From: Enterobacter mori
GTDB lineage: Bacteria > Pseudomonadota > Gammaproteobacteria > Enterobacterales > Enterobacteriaceae
DNA: 64,000 bases
NCBI RefSeq assembly: GCF_025244905.1
Contig: NZ_CP104285.1
Span: forward strand, 806,001-870,000
Direction of reading: 5' to 3'
The position numbers and the translations under genes are program-made. A model generated the notes under the pieces. It saw only the letters and a list, made by a program, of their open reading frames with translations. It ran no database searches and was not told the origin of the DNA. Below are positions 15,379 through 24,726 of this stretch, in pieces (the stretch's first letter is position 1; the number at the start of each line of letters is the position of its first letter).

Positions 15379-17357
15379 GTACGCGTATTGCCCGTTTCCC
15401 GGCGCTTCTGCTGGCGCTGCTTTGCCTTGTCGCGCTGGCGTTAACCTGGTTCAACCTCTCGACCGCGTTACCGCGCGAACAGTGGGGCGCTGCCTTTGCC
15501 GCGCCGGATATCGACAGTATTCAGCAAATGCTGTTCCACTACAGCCTGCTGCCGCGTCTGGCAGTCTCCCTTTTAGTCGGCGCTGGTTTAGGGCTGGTGG
15601 GCGTGCTGTTCCAGCAGGTTTTACGTAATCCGCTGGCCGAACCGACCACGCTGGGGGTTGCCACCGGTGCGCAGCTTGGGATCACCATTACCACGCTGTG
15701 GGCGCTACCGGGAGCATTAACCTCGCAATTTGCAGCACTTGCGGGGGCATGCGTGGTGGGCGCGCTGGTCTTTGGCGTGGCCTGGGGGAAACGTCTTTCG
15801 CCGGTCACGCTGATCCTCGCGGGTCTGGTGGTCAGCCTCTACTGCGGGGCAATCAACCAGCTGCTGGTACTGTTCCATCACGACCAACTGCAAAGCATGT
15901 TCATGTGGAGTACCGGGACGCTCACCCAGACCGACTGGAGCATCGTGCAGCGCCTGTGGCCACAGTTGATTGGCGGCGTGGTGCTGACGTTGCTGCTGCT
16001 ACGTCCGCTGACCCTGATGGGGCTGGACGACGGCGTGGCGCGCAACCTGGGGCTTGCCCTGTCGCTGGCCCGCCTGGGTGCGCTGGCGCTGGCTATTGTG
16101 CTAAGTGCTTTGCTGGTGAACGCGGTCGGCATCATCGGGTTTATCGGCCTGTTTGCGCCGCTGCTGGCGAAAATGCTCGGGGCGCGTCGTTTGCTGACGC
16201 GTCTGATGCTGGCGCCGCTGATTGGTGCGCTGATCCTCTGGCTTTCCGATCAAATCATTCTTTGGCTGGCGCGAGTCTGGATGGAAGTCTCTACCGGGTC
16301 GGTGACCGCACTCGTCGGTGCGCCGCTGCTGCTGTGGCTGCTGCCGCGCCTGCGCAGCATGAGCGCGCCTGCCATGGATGCGGGTGATAAGGTTCATGCT
16401 GAGCGGCAATCGGTCCTGTGGTTTAGCCTTGCGGGACTGGCGGTGCTGGTTATCGCCTCGTTCGCGGCACTCTCCTTCGGACGCGATGCCTCGGGCTGGC
16501 ACTGGGCAACGGGCGACTTACTACACGAACTGCTGCAGTGGCGCTGGCCACGTATCTTCGCTGCGCTGATCGCAGGCGTGATGCTGGCGGTAGCGGGGTG
16601 CATTATTCAACGTCTCACCGGCAACCCGATGGCTAGCCCGGAAGTATTGGGTATCAGTTCTGGCGCGGCGTTTGGCGTGGTGCTGATGCTGTTCTTCGTG
16701 CCGGGCAATGCGTTTGGCTGGTTACTGCCTGCCGGAAGTATCGGTGCGGCGGTCACGCTGATGATTATCCTGATTGCTGCCGGTCGCGGCGGGTTTTCAC
16801 CTCACCGCATGCTGTTGGCCGGGATGGCGCTGAGCACCGCCTTTACGATGCTGTTGATGATGCTGCAGGCAAGCGGCGATCCGCGTATGGCGAAGATCCT
16901 GACCTGGATTTCTGGTTCAACCTACAATGCCACCGGCAGTCAGGTTGTCTGGTCCGGGATGGTCATGATCGCGCTGCTGTCGCTTGTTCCGCTGTGTCGT
17001 CGCTGGATGACCATTCTGCCGCTCGGCGGTGAAACCGCGCGTGCGGTGGGGATGGCGCTGACGCCAGCGCGCGTAGCTCTGCTGCTGCTGGCGGCATGCC
17101 TGACGGCGACGGCAACCATGACGATTGGACCGCTGAGTTTTGTGGGGTTAATGGCGCCGCATATTGCCAGAATGATGGGCTTCCGCCGGACGATGCCGCA
17201 TATCGTAATGTCGGCCCTGACGGGCGGGGTGATGCTGGTGTTCGCGGACTGGTGCGGAAGAATGGTGCTGTTCCCGTATCAGATCCCCGCGGGTCTGCTG
17301 TCGACCTTTATCGGTGCGCCGTACTTTATTTATCTGTTGAGAAAGCAGAGCCGGTAG
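15375..17357 (+). CDS. fhuB: Ferric hydroxamate ABC transporter permease FhuB (fused dimer)
   Basis: The ATG at 15375 overlaps the fhuD stop as ATGA and gives 660 residues, as in E. coli; the open frame upstream lies inside fhuD and is not the start. The protein is a head-to-tail duplication of two permease halves with about 20 membrane segments. Each half has the FecCD-family Gly-rich loop (NPLAEPTTLGVATGA and NPMASPEVLGISSGA) that contacts FhuC. It is the inner-membrane channel for ferrichrome. It is the last gene of the operon and is followed by two intergenic repeats. Confidence 0.97.
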   Translation: MSTRIARFPALLLALLCLVALALTWFNLSTALPREQWGAAFAAPDIDSIQQMLFHYSLLPRLAVSLLVGAGLGLVGVLFQQVLRNPLAEPTTLGVATGAQLGITITTLWALPGALTSQFAALAGACVVGALVFGVAWGKRLSPVTLILAGLVVSLYCGAINQLLVLFHHDQLQSMFMWSTGTLTQTDWSIVQRLWPQLIGGVVLTLLLLRPLTLMGLDDGVARNLGLALSLARLGALALAIVLSALLVNAVGIIGFIGLFAPLLAKMLGARRLLTRLMLAPLIGALILWLSDQIILWLARVWMEVSTGSVTALVGAPLLLWLLPRLRSMSAPAMDAGDKVHAERQSVLWFSLAGLAVLVIASFAALSFGRDASGWHWATGDLLHELLQWRWPRIFAALIAGVMLAVAGCIIQRLTGNPMASPEVLGISSGAAFGVVLMLFFVPGNAFGWLLPAGSIGAAVTLMIILIAAGRGGFSPHRMLLAGMALSTAFTMLLMMLQASGDPRMAKILTWISGSTYNATGSQVVWSGMVMIALLSLVPLCRRWMTILPLGGETARAVGMALTPARVALLLLAACLTATATMTIGPLSFVGLMAPHIARMMGFRRTMPHIVMSALTGGVMLVFADWCGRMVLFPYQIPAGLLSTFIGAPYFIYLLRKQSR

Positions 17358-17361
17358 TCAG

Positions 17362-17412
17362 GTGCGGCCTGATGCCCTCACCCCGACCCTCTCCTTCGGG
17401 GCTGAGGGAGAA
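17362..17412 (+). repeat. Intergenic palindromic repeat, copy 2
   Basis: The element reads gtgcggcctgatgc, cctcaccccga, then ccctctcc and a diverged right arm ggggctgaggg, then agaa. It begins four bases after the fhuB stop, in the convergent fhuB-hemL gap, and is followed directly by a REP element. Confidence 0.78.
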
Positions 17413-17420
17413 CCGCCAAC

Positions 17421-17453
17421 CCGTAGGCCCGGTAAGCGCAGCGCCACCGGGCG
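17421..17453. repeat. REP (repetitive extragenic palindromic) element
   Basis: The bases gtaggcccggtaagcgcagc followed by gccaccgggcg form the classic enterobacterial REP palindrome. It sits between convergent fhuB and hemL, next to copy 2 of the other repeat. Confidence 0.85.
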
Positions 17454-17466
17454 ATTTGCAGGCGAC

Positions 17467-18747
17467 TTACAGCTTCGCAAACACCTTACGCGCCGCGTCG
17501 ATGGTGTTATTGATATCTTCCTCGCTGTGCGCCACGGACATAAAGCCCGCTTCAAACGCTGACGGTGCCAGGTATACACCTTCGTCCAGCATCAGGTGGA
17601 AGAAGCGCTTGAAGCGTTCAACGTCGCACTTCACCACGTCCTGATAGCAGGTCACGGTTTTTGCCTCGGTGAAGAAAATCCCGAACATCCCGCCCACGTG
17701 GTTGACGACAAGAGGGATACCGGCCTCTTCTGCCGCTTCCAGCAGACCGTTTGCCAGCTGCGTGGTCAGGTCGGTCAGGGTTTCGTGAATACCTGGCTGA
17801 GCCACCTCGGTCAGGCAGGCGAAACCGGCTGACATCGCGATGGGGTTGCCAGAGAGCGTTCCCGCCTGGTAAACCGGACCGGTTGGTGCCAGCGCTTCCA
17901 TCACGTCTTTACGACCACCGAATGCCCCGACCGGCATGCCGCCGCCGATGATTTTGCCGAGGCAGGTCAGGTCTGGCTCAACGCCGTAGTAAGACTGGGC
18001 ACCCGCCAGCGCCACGCGGAAGCCGGTCATCACTTCATCGATGATCAGCAGCGCGCCAAACTCGTCGCACAGGGCACGCAGGCCCGGCAGGAAGTCAGGC
18101 TGCGGTGGGATGCAGTTCATGTTGCCCGCAACCGGCTCAACGATGATGCAGGCGATCTCCTGCGGATACTGCTCGAACGCCGCGCGAACGGTAGCCAGAT
18201 CGTTGTAGGTGCAGGTCAGGGTGTGCTTCGCGAAATCGGCCGGTACGCCCGGCGAGTTTGGCTGGCCGAGCGTCAGCGCGCCAGAGCCCGCTTTCACCAG
18301 CAGACAGTCGGCGTGGCCGTGGTAGCAACCTTCGAATTTGATGATTTTATCGCGACCGGTAAAACCACGCGCCAGGCGAATGGCGCTCATGGTGGCTTCG
18401 GTACCGGAGTTCACCATACGTACCATGTCCATGGTCGGCACCAGTTCGGTCACCAGCTCCGCCATTTTGACTTCCATTTCGGTTGGCGCACCAAAGCTCA
18501 GGCCGCGCTGAGCCGCTTCAATCACAGCGTTACGAATGGTTGGATGGTTGTGCCCCAGCACCATCGGGCCCCAGGAGCCGACATAATCGATATAGGCTTT
18601 GCCATCGACATCATACAGATACGCGCCGTCGGCACGTTCGATAAACAGCGGCGTGCCGCCCACGCCGGTAAAGGCGCGCACAGGTGAGTTCACGCCACCC
18701 GGAATAAGCTCGCGGGCTGCACTGTAGAGGTTTTCAGACTTGCTCAT
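17467..18747 (-). CDS. hemL: Glutamate-1-semialdehyde 2,1-aminomutase HemL
   Basis: The start [18 protein letters not shown] gives 426 residues, matching E. coli; 12 upstream in-frame codons were left out. A class III aminotransferase fold is shown by [36 protein letters not shown] (the PLP-binding Asp region) and [15 protein letters not shown], which holds the Schiff-base Lys. It converts glutamate-1-semialdehyde to 5-aminolevulinate in the C5 haem pathway. AGGAAC precedes the start. The gene is convergent with fhuB and divergent from clcA. Confidence 0.97.
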   Translation of the reverse strand: MSKSENLYSAARELIPGGVNSPVRAFTGVGGTPLFIERADGAYLYDVDGKAYIDYVGSWGPMVLGHNHPTIRNAVIEAAQRGLSFGAPTEMEVKMAELVTELVPTMDMVRMVNSGTEATMSAIRLARGFTGRDKIIKFEGCYHGHADCLLVKAGSGALTLGQPNSPGVPADFAKHTLTCTYNDLATVRAAFEQYPQEIACIIVEPVAGNMNCIPPQPDFLPGLRALCDEFGALLIIDEVMTGFRVALAGAQSYYGVEPDLTCLGKIIGGGMPVGAFGGRKDVMEALAPTGPVYQAGTLSGNPIAMSAGFACLTEVAQPGIHETLTDLTTQLANGLLEAAEEAGIPLVVNHVGGMFGIFFTEAKTVTCYQDVVKCDVERFKRFFHLMLDEGVYLAPSAFEAGFMSVAHSEEDINNTIDAARKVFAKL

Positions 18748-18923
18748 GGCGTCGTTCCTGGTTCGTATAAAATGATTAAGCACACTATTCTAAGTGATTC
18801 GGGGATGGTTATGAAATTTTTACCCGGGCAATGCTTTAAGATTTGTTAAGTAATTTTCAGGAGACGGTGGGGCGGTCTCTGGTAAAATCCTGACGGCGAT
18901 TTGTATGACGAAAAGAACAGGCA

Positions 18924-20324
18924 ATGAAATCAGATTCACCCTCATTTGAAGAGCAACAGTTTGCGCGCGCGCGACACCGTATCAGCATCCGACGACTGCT
19001 CAACCGCGACAAGACGCCGCTGGCGATTCTGCTGGGCGCTGCCGTGGTGGGAACGTTGGCGGGGCTGGTGGGCGTCGCGTTCGAAAAGGCCGTCAATGGC
19101 GTGCTTAACTGGCGTATTGGCACCGTTGCGGGTTACGCCGATCGCGAATGGCTGGTCTGGATCCTGGCGTTTGGTTTATCTGCACTGCTCGCAACGGTGG
19201 GCTATTTTCTGGTGCGAAAATTTGCCCCGGAAGCGGGCGGTTCTGGGATCCCGGAAATAGAAGGGGCGCTCGAAGAGCTGCGTCCGGTCCGCTGGTGGCG
19301 CGTGCTTCCCGTGAAGTTTATCGGCGGGTTGGGGACGCTTGGTGCGGGAATGGTGCTCGGGCGCGAAGGGCCGACCGTACAACTGGGCGGTAATGTTGGC
19401 CGTATGGTCAGCGATCTGTTCAGGATGCGCAGTGCTGAAGCCCGCCATACGTTGCTGGCAACCGGTGCCGCCGCGGGGCTTTCCGCCGCGTTTAATGCCC
19501 CGCTGGCGGGGATCTTGTTTATTATCGAAGAGATGCGCGCTCAGTTTCGCTATAACCTGATCTCGATAAAAGCGGTGTTTACCGGGGTGATCATGTCGAG
19601 CATTGTCTTTCGCCTTTTCAATGGCGAAGGGGCGGTCATCGAGGTTGGGAAGCTAACCAATGCGCCGGTCAATACGTTGTGGCTGTATCTGATCCTCGGC
19701 ATGATTTTTGGCATTGTTGGCCCGCTGTTTAACAGCCTTATTTTACGTGCTCAGGACATGTTCCAGCGGATCCACGGTGGCAACACGACCAAGTGGGTGC
19801 TGGTGGGGGGGCTGCTCGGCGGCATGTGCGGTGTGCTGGGCTTTATCGAACCCAACGCGGCAGGTGGCGGCTTTGGACTTATCCCTATTGCGGCGGCGGG
19901 AAATTTTAGCATTGGTCTTTTGCTGTTTATGTTCATCTCGCGGGTGATCACTACCGTACTCTGCTTCTCCTCCGGCGCGCCTGGAGGCATTTTTGCCCCG
20001 ATGCTGGCGCTGGGCACGCTGCTGGGAACCGCTTTTGGCATGGCGGCGGCTGCGGGGTTCCCGGCCTATCATCTTGAAGCCGGGACGTTTGCCATCGCTG
20101 GAATGGGGGCGCTGCTCGCCGCGTCCCTGCGTGCACCCTTGACCGGGATCGTGCTGGTGCTTGAGATGACGGACAATTACCAGCTCATTTTGCCAATGAT
20201 CATTACCTGTCTCGGCGCGACACTATTAGCCCAATTCCTGGGTGGAAAACCGCTATACTCCACCATTCTTGCACGGACCCTGGCGAAACAGGAGGCTGAA
20301 CGGGCCTCAACGCAGAATACTTGA
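18924..20324 (+). CDS. clcA: H+/Cl- exchange antiporter ClcA
   Basis: The 466-residue membrane protein has the CLC selectivity-filter motifs in order: GSGIPE with Ser107, GREGPT with the gating Glu148, and GAPGGIF; numbering coincides with E. coli ClcA. About 18 helices are expected. It exchanges two Cl- for one H+ across the inner membrane and supports acid resistance. The first 30 residues and the C-terminus (TQNT) differ from E. coli, while the core is close. The gene is divergent from hemL and precedes erpA. Confidence 0.96.
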   Translation: MKSDSPSFEEQQFARARHRISIRRLLNRDKTPLAILLGAAVVGTLAGLVGVAFEKAVNGVLNWRIGTVAGYADREWLVWILAFGLSALLATVGYFLVRKFAPEAGGSGIPEIEGALEELRPVRWWRVLPVKFIGGLGTLGAGMVLGREGPTVQLGGNVGRMVSDLFRMRSAEARHTLLATGAAAGLSAAFNAPLAGILFIIEEMRAQFRYNLISIKAVFTGVIMSSIVFRLFNGEGAVIEVGKLTNAPVNTLWLYLILGMIFGIVGPLFNSLILRAQDMFQRIHGGNTTKWVLVGGLLGGMCGVLGFIEPNAAGGGFGLIPIAAAGNFSIGLLLFMFISRVITTVLCFSSGAPGGIFAPMLALGTLLGTAFGMAAAAGFPAYHLEAGTFAIAGMGALLAASLRAPLTGIVLVLEMTDNYQLILPMIITCLGATLLAQFLGGKPLYSTILARTLAKQEAERASTQNT

Positions 20325-20359
20325 ATGAATTACCAGGGTATTAGATAATGAAAAAAAGA

Positions 20360-20380
20360 ATTGGGTGATTTTTACCCAAT
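20360..20380 (+). other. Small hairpin upstream of erpA
   Basis: ATTGGGT (20360-20366) and ACCCAAT (20374-20380) flank GATTTTT. It lies 30 bases before the erpA start. No T tract follows on the plus strand. It may be a weak terminator of clcA, or sit in the erpA promoter, which is IscR-controlled in E. coli; neither can be decided by eye. Confidence 0.45.
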
Positions 20381-20410
20381 AGCAGTATGCAGTATTCATG
20401 GGAGCATAAG

Positions 20411-20758
20411 ATGAGTGATGACGTAGTAGCTGTACCGCTCGAATTTACCGAAGCAGCAGCCAAAAAAGTGAAAGTCCTGATTGCCGATGAAGACAATCCG
20501 GAACTGAAACTCCGTGTTTATATTACCGGTGGTGGCTGCAGCGGCTTCCAGTATGGTTTCACCTTTGACGACCAGGTGAACGAAGGCGATATGACCATCG
20601 AGAAGCAGGGCGTCGCGCTGGTGGTTGACCCGATGAGCCTGCAGTATCTGGTTGGTGGTTCGGTGGATTACACTGAAGGTCTGGAAGGATCGCGCTTTGT
20701 GGTGACCAACCCGAACGCGACAAGCACCTGCGGGTGTGGGTCTTCGTTCAGTATTTGA
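20411..20758 (+). CDS. erpA: Iron-sulfur cluster insertion protein ErpA (A-type carrier)
   Basis: The start [13 protein letters not shown] gives 115 residues, one more than E. coli; eight upstream codons including an earlier ATG were left out because AGCATAAG lies just before this ATG. The A-type carrier Cys residues are present: Cys43 in GGGCSGF and Cys107 and Cys109 in the C-terminal CGCGSSF. It passes Fe-S clusters to apo-enzymes, including IspG and IspH of isoprenoid synthesis. The gene is convergent with yadS. Confidence 0.97.
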   Translation: MSDDVVAVPLEFTEAAAKKVKVLIADEDNPELKLRVYITGGGCSGFQYGFTFDDQVNEGDMTIEKQGVALVVDPMSLQYLVGGSVDYTEGLEGSRFVVTNPNATSTCGCGSSFSI

Positions 20759-20769
20759 TGTTTCTGGCG

Positions 20770-20817
20770 GTGCGGTCTGATGCCCGCACCCCGGCCCTCT
20801 CCACTGGGAGAGGGAGA
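20770..20817 (+). repeat. Intergenic palindromic repeat, copy 3
   Basis: The element reads gtgcggtctgatgc, ccgcaccccgg, then ccctctcc / ggagaggg with a short loop, and gagaa. It lies 11 bases after the erpA stop in the convergent erpA-yadS gap. Confidence 0.8.
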
Positions 20818-20824
20818 AAAAACT

Positions 20825-20853
20825 AAAAACGGTAACCTGGCGGTTACCGTTTT
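20825..20853. terminator. Bidirectional terminator between erpA and yadS
   Basis: An 11-bp stem AAACGGTAACC / GGTTACCGTTT closes a TGGC loop. T runs lie on the right on the plus strand (tttt) and, more strongly, on the minus strand (tttttagtttttt). It serves both convergent genes. Confidence 0.85.
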
Positions 20854-20857
20854 GCAT

Positions 20858-21475
20858 TTACCTGTCATCCAGCGCAAACGTCGGCAGTTTCAGGTGCCAG
20901 CGTATCGCCGCTAAACGTATAACCAGCGTCACGACCATCCCCAGCATTGCGGCATTTTCCAGCGGGACCGCAAAAGTGTAATACGCGGTGGCGTGAACAA
21001 TTCCACCTACAATACAGGCCGTCGCGTAAATTTCAGTACGCAGGATCATCGGCACTTCACGCGCCAGAATGTCGCGAATGATCCCGCCGCCCACGCCGGT
21101 TAATACACCCATGCAGATCGCCACCATTGGACCGGTGCCCGCATTAAACGCCTTATTAACGCCAATACCGACAAACACGGCGAGGCCGACGGCATCCAGC
21201 ACCGGCAATATCCATTTGGGTAATCTGCGTGGCTGACGTACCAGTACAATGGTCAACATGCAGGTGACCATCGCTACCACCAGATCGGTGGGATCTTTTA
21301 CCCAAAATACGGGGCCATTCGCCAGCGCCATATCGCGGATTGTTCCGCCGCCCACGGCGGTCACAACGCCCAGCACCAGCACGCCAAACGGATCCATGCG
21401 CAGTTTTCCGGCGAGTAAAACGCCGGAGATAGCAAAAACGGCTGTGCCAAGAATATCCAGCCAATACACGAGCAT
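20858..21475 (-). CDS. yadS: TRIC-type inner-membrane protein YadS
   Basis: The 205-residue hydrophobic protein has two similar halves, each with a Gly-rich motif (TAVGGGTIRD and TGVGGGIIRD) and about seven membrane segments in all. This is the YadS/UPF0126 layout, related in fold to TRIC cation channels. Its transported ion is not established. It is the last gene of the mtnN-btuF-yadS operon, 30 bases after btuF. Confidence 0.9.
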   Translation of the reverse strand: MLVYWLDILGTAVFAISGVLLAGKLRMDPFGVLVLGVVTAVGGGTIRDMALANGPVFWVKDPTDLVVAMVTCMLTIVLVRQPRRLPKWILPVLDAVGLAVFVGIGVNKAFNAGTGPMVAICMGVLTGVGGGIIRDILAREVPMILRTEIYATACIVGGIVHATAYYTFAVPLENAAMLGMVVTLVIRLAAIRWHLKLPTFALDDR

Positions 21476-21505
21476 CGTTAAATCCTCGAAACGTATTTAT
21501 CTATG

Positions 21506-22306
21506 TTAGTGACTCTCTGCCAGCGCGGCACAGAGTTGTTTTGCGGCGAGGATAATACGCGGGCTGGCGCGTTCAAACCAGTCACCGTTGAGCGGGATCA
21601 CCGGAATTTTAAGCTGGCTATGCCAGAATTGTTCAACTTTAGGAATATCGCTCGCATTTCCGACCACGACGATGGCCTGCGGTTGGCGTGCAAGCACCTG
21701 TTCACGGCTGACCTGAGGCCAGGGTACCCGGCTGGCTGCAAAGATATTTTCGCCGCCGCAGATTTCCAGCACCTGATTCTGAATCGAACCTTTTCCGGTG
21801 GTGAACAACGGCTGGCTACCAAATTGCAGAAAGATGCGTTTTTTGGCGGGGGTATTGTACCGGGATTTCAGCGCCGCATAGTCGCTGAGCATCTGTTTCG
21901 CCGCGTCCTCGGCTTTTTTGGGCGTGGGGCTAAAAGGGGCCAGATCGCGCAGCGTCTGGGCGATTTGCTCAATACTGACTGCATCCACCCACATGACCTT
22001 AATACCCAGTGAGGTCAGTTGGTTGACCTGCCGCTCGGCATTGCCGCCGCGCCAGGCCAGCACGAGGTCAGGCTTAAGCGCCACAATGCGCTCGAGATTC
22101 ATTCCTTGCCAGGTCGCGACCTGTTCAATGCTGGCGGCCTGGGGGGGATAATCTGAAAAGCTACTCACGCCCACAGGGGTGATCCCGGCAGCAAAGGCCA
22201 GTTCGGTATTCGCGGGGGAGAGGGTAATCACACGCGGCATGGCGAAAAGCCATGCCGGTGCGAGGAGAAGCAGGACGGCCAGCGCCCTGACGGTATGTTT
22301 AGCCAC
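21506..22306 (-). CDS. btuF: Periplasmic vitamin B12-binding protein BtuF
   Basis: The GTG start gives 266 residues, the E. coli length, and overlaps the mtnN end by eight bases. A signal peptide ends near LFA before [19 protein letters not shown]. The mature part is a class III binding protein ([18 protein letters not shown] segment, [13 protein letters not shown]). It delivers cobalamin from BtuB to the BtuCD transporter, whose genes are elsewhere. Linkage with mtnN is conserved in enterobacteria. Confidence 0.95.
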   Translation of the reverse strand: MAKHTVRALAVLLLLAPAWLFAMPRVITLSPANTELAFAAGITPVGVSSFSDYPPQAASIEQVATWQGMNLERIVALKPDLVLAWRGGNAERQVNQLTSLGIKVMWVDAVSIEQIAQTLRDLAPFSPTPKKAEDAAKQMLSDYAALKSRYNTPAKKRIFLQFGSQPLFTTGKGSIQNQVLEICGGENIFAASRVPWPQVSREQVLARQPQAIVVVGNASDIPKVEQFWHSQLKIPVIPLNGDWFERASPRIILAAKQLCAALAESH

Positions 22307-22997
22307 GAGCCAGTTTCTGCACCAGACGTTCCACCATCACGGTGGACTGTTTTGCCGCCACAACAAGGAACTCGTCAAAGCTAATGTGGGACTGCTGGTC
22401 TGCCACGTCAGAGATCGCGCGAACGACCACGAACGGTACGCTAAAGTTATGGCAAACATGAGCAATCGCGGTCGCTTCCATCTCAACGGCAACCGCCTGC
22501 GGGAAGTTATGACGGATTTTCGCCAGGCCCACGGAGCCGTTGATGAACGCATCACCGCTGACAATCAGGCCACGCACCGCGTTGAGGTTAAGCTCCGCAA
22601 TGCAGGTCTCTGCCGCCGCGATCAGCTTGTCGTCAGCTTTAAAACCCGCAGGGCAGCCCGGAAGCTGGCCGTATTCGTAACCGAACGCGGTGACGTCAGC
22701 ATCGTGGTAACGCGCTTCGTCGGAGACAACGATATCACCCACCTTCAGCGTCGGCGCCAGGCCGCCCGCAGAGCCGGTATTTACGATTACATCCGGCTTG
22801 CAGCGCTCAAGCAGCAGGGTGGCACCCAGCGCCGCAGCGACTTTACCGATGCCTGATTTCAGCAGAGCCACGTCAACACCGTTCAGCTGACCGGTGTAGA
22901 TCTCACAACCACCCAGAGAGAGGGTCTGACGGTTCTCAATTTTGTCACGCAGCAGCGTAACTTCTTCTTCCATTGCACCAATAATGCCGATTTTCAT
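22299..22997 (-). CDS. mtnN: 5'-methylthioadenosine/S-adenosylhomocysteine nucleosidase MtnN
   Basis: The 232-residue protein starts [13 protein letters not shown] with the catalytic base Glu12, and has [17 protein letters not shown] (nucleoside binding) and RAISDVAD with the catalytic Asp. It cleaves adenine from methylthioadenosine, S-adenosylhomocysteine and 5'-deoxyadenosine, feeding methionine salvage and the autoinducer-2 pathway. It heads the mtnN-btuF-yadS operon, divergent from dgt. Length and motifs are normal. Confidence 0.97.
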   Translation of the reverse strand: MKIGIIGAMEEEVTLLRDKIENRQTLSLGGCEIYTGQLNGVDVALLKSGIGKVAAALGATLLLERCKPDVIVNTGSAGGLAPTLKVGDIVVSDEARYHDADVTAFGYEYGQLPGCPAGFKADDKLIAAAETCIAELNLNAVRGLIVSGDAFINGSVGLAKIRHNFPQAVAVEMEATAIAHVCHNFSVPFVVVRAISDVADQQSHISFDEFLVVAAKQSTVMVERLVQKLARG

Positions 22998-23079
22998 AGA
23001 TTTACTCGCGATGTGCCTTGTTAAGATGCATAGTCTATCATGCGGTTAAGGGGAAACGCATTCTCACGCGGGGGAGCAC

Positions 23080-24594
23080 ATGGCACCAATCGATTTTCGC
23101 ACCAAAATTAACTGGCACCGACGTTTCCGCTCGCCGCAGGGCGAAAAGAGCGAACATGAGATCCTGCGCATCTTCGAGAGCGATCGCGGGAGGATCATCA
23201 ACTCGCCCGCTATCCGGCGCTTGCAGCAAAAGACCCAGGTGTTCCCGCTGGAGCGTAACGCCGCGGTGCGTACGCGCTTAACCCACTCCATGGAAGTGCA
23301 GCAGGTTGGGCGCTACATTGCCAAAGAGATTTTGAGCCGCCTGAAAGAGCAACGGCTACTGGAAACTTATGGTCTGGATGAACTGACCGGGCCGTTTGAA
23401 AGCATCGTTGAGATGGCCTGCCTGATGCATGACATCGGCAACCCGCCCTTTGGGCATTTCGGCGAGGCGGCGATCAACGACTGGTTTAAGCAGCGTCTAT
23501 TCCCTTTGGACGCGAAAAGCCAGCCGCTGAGCGACGATCGCTGCGTGGTAAGGGATTTACGCCTGCGTGAGGGTGAAGAGGGCCTTAACGATCTGCGTCG
23601 CAAAGTCCGTCAGGATCTCTGCCATTTTGAAGGTAACGCGCAAGGGATCCGCCTGGTGCACTCCCTGATGCGCATGAACCTGACGTGGGCGCAGGTGGGC
23701 TGCATACTCAAATACACGCGCCCGGCCTGGTGGATGGGAGAAACGCCTGCCACGCATAGCTACCTGATGAAAAAGCCGGGCTACTATCTTTCCGAAGAGG
23801 CCTATATTGAACGGCTGCGTAAAGAACTTTCATTAACGCCAAAGGGGCGTTTCCCATTGACGTGGATTATGGAAGCCGCCGATGACATTTCCTATTGCGT
23901 GGCCGACCTTGAAGACGCCGTTGAGAAAAGAATATTCAGCGTCGAGGAGCTTTATCAGCATCTTTATAATGCCTGGGGTAAACATGAAAAAGGGTCGCTG
24001 TTTTCTCAGGTCGTCGAAAATGCCTGGGAAAAATCGCGCTCGAATTCCCTCAGCCGCAGTACGGAAGATCAGTTCTTTATGTATTTGCGGGTCAATACAT
24101 TAAATAAGCTGGTGCCTTACGCGGCGTCGCGCTTTATTGATAATTTGCCGCTGATTTTCAGCGGGGAATTCAATCACGCACTGCTGGAAGATGACAGCAG
24201 TTTCAGTCAACTCCTTGAGCTTTATAAACATGTGGCGATGCGCCATGTGTTCAGCCATCCGGACGTGGAGCAGTTAGAGCTGCAGGGATACCGGGTGATC
24301 AGTGGGTTACTGGAAATTTATTCTCCTTTGCTTCACTTATCGGTCGATGAATTCAGCGAGCTGGTGGAACACGAGCGCGTGCGGCGAATACCTATCGAAT
24401 CCCGGCTTTACCAGAAACTTTCTACGCGTCATCGTCTGGCGTATGTCGAAGCGATGGGTAAGCTGGAGCGCCACTCTCCTGAATGGCCGGTAATGGAATA
24501 TTATTATCGCTGTCGCCTTATCCAGGACTATATCAGCGGCATGACAGATCTGTATGCCTGGGATGAATACCGCAAGCTCATGGCCGTGGAATAA
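23080..24594 (+). CDS. dgt: Deoxyguanosinetriphosphate triphosphohydrolase Dgt
   Basis: The 504-residue protein starts [16 protein letters not shown] behind a GGGGAG ribosome site. HD-domain metal residues are seen: His69 in RTRLTHSME, His117-Asp118 in [12 protein letters not shown], and His126. It hydrolyses dGTP to deoxyguanosine and triphosphate and forms a hexamer that binds single-stranded DNA. Divergent from mtnN, it precedes degP as in E. coli. Confidence 0.96.
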   Translation: MAPIDFRTKINWHRRFRSPQGEKSEHEILRIFESDRGRIINSPAIRRLQQKTQVFPLERNAAVRTRLTHSMEVQQVGRYIAKEILSRLKEQRLLETYGLDELTGPFESIVEMACLMHDIGNPPFGHFGEAAINDWFKQRLFPLDAKSQPLSDDRCVVRDLRLREGEEGLNDLRRKVRQDLCHFEGNAQGIRLVHSLMRMNLTWAQVGCILKYTRPAWWMGETPATHSYLMKKPGYYLSEEAYIERLRKELSLTPKGRFPLTWIMEAADDISYCVADLEDAVEKRIFSVEELYQHLYNAWGKHEKGSLFSQVVENAWEKSRSNSLSRSTEDQFFMYLRVNTLNKLVPYAASRFIDNLPLIFSGEFNHALLEDDSSFSQLLELYKHVAMRHVFSHPDVEQLELQGYRVISGLLEIYSPLLHLSVDEFSELVEHERVRRIPIESRLYQKLSTRHRLAYVEAMGKLERHSPEWPVMEYYYRCRLIQDYISGMTDLYAWDEYRKLMAVE

Positions 24595-24603
24595 GCGCTG
24601 AGT

Positions 24604-24634
24604 TTTGTAAAGACGACCAATAAATTTTTACTTT
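24604..24634 (+). promoter_or_regulatory. CpxR binding region of degP
   Basis: The segment gtaaagacgaccaataaatt and the adjoining ttttac closely matches the mapped E. coli degP CpxR region, which has a GTAAA half-site. It lies just upstream of the sigma-E promoter. The match rests on recalled E. coli sequence. Confidence 0.65.
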
Positions 24635-24652
24635 TTCCATAAACTTAATCCC

Positions 24653-24680
24653 GGAACTAAGCGGTATAAAACGAATCTGA
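24653..24680 (+). promoter_or_regulatory. Sigma-E promoter of degP
   Basis: A GGAACT -35 (24653-24658) and TCTGA -10 (24676-24680) are 17 bases apart, with tataaaacgaa between, nearly the same as the E. coli degP sigma-E promoter. It would switch degP on when outer-membrane proteins misfold. Confidence 0.85.
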
Positions 24681-24726
24681 GTTACACAGCAATTTTGCGT
24701 TATCAGGTAAATCGAGATTGAGAAAC

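Noticed and set aside
18748..18923. Hidden small gene between hemL and clcA
   Set aside because: No frame with a credible start, ribosome site and composition was found in this divergent promoter gap.
24718..24726. TTG start three codons upstream for degP
   Set aside because: The ATG at 24727 gives the standard signal peptide and matches the E. coli start.
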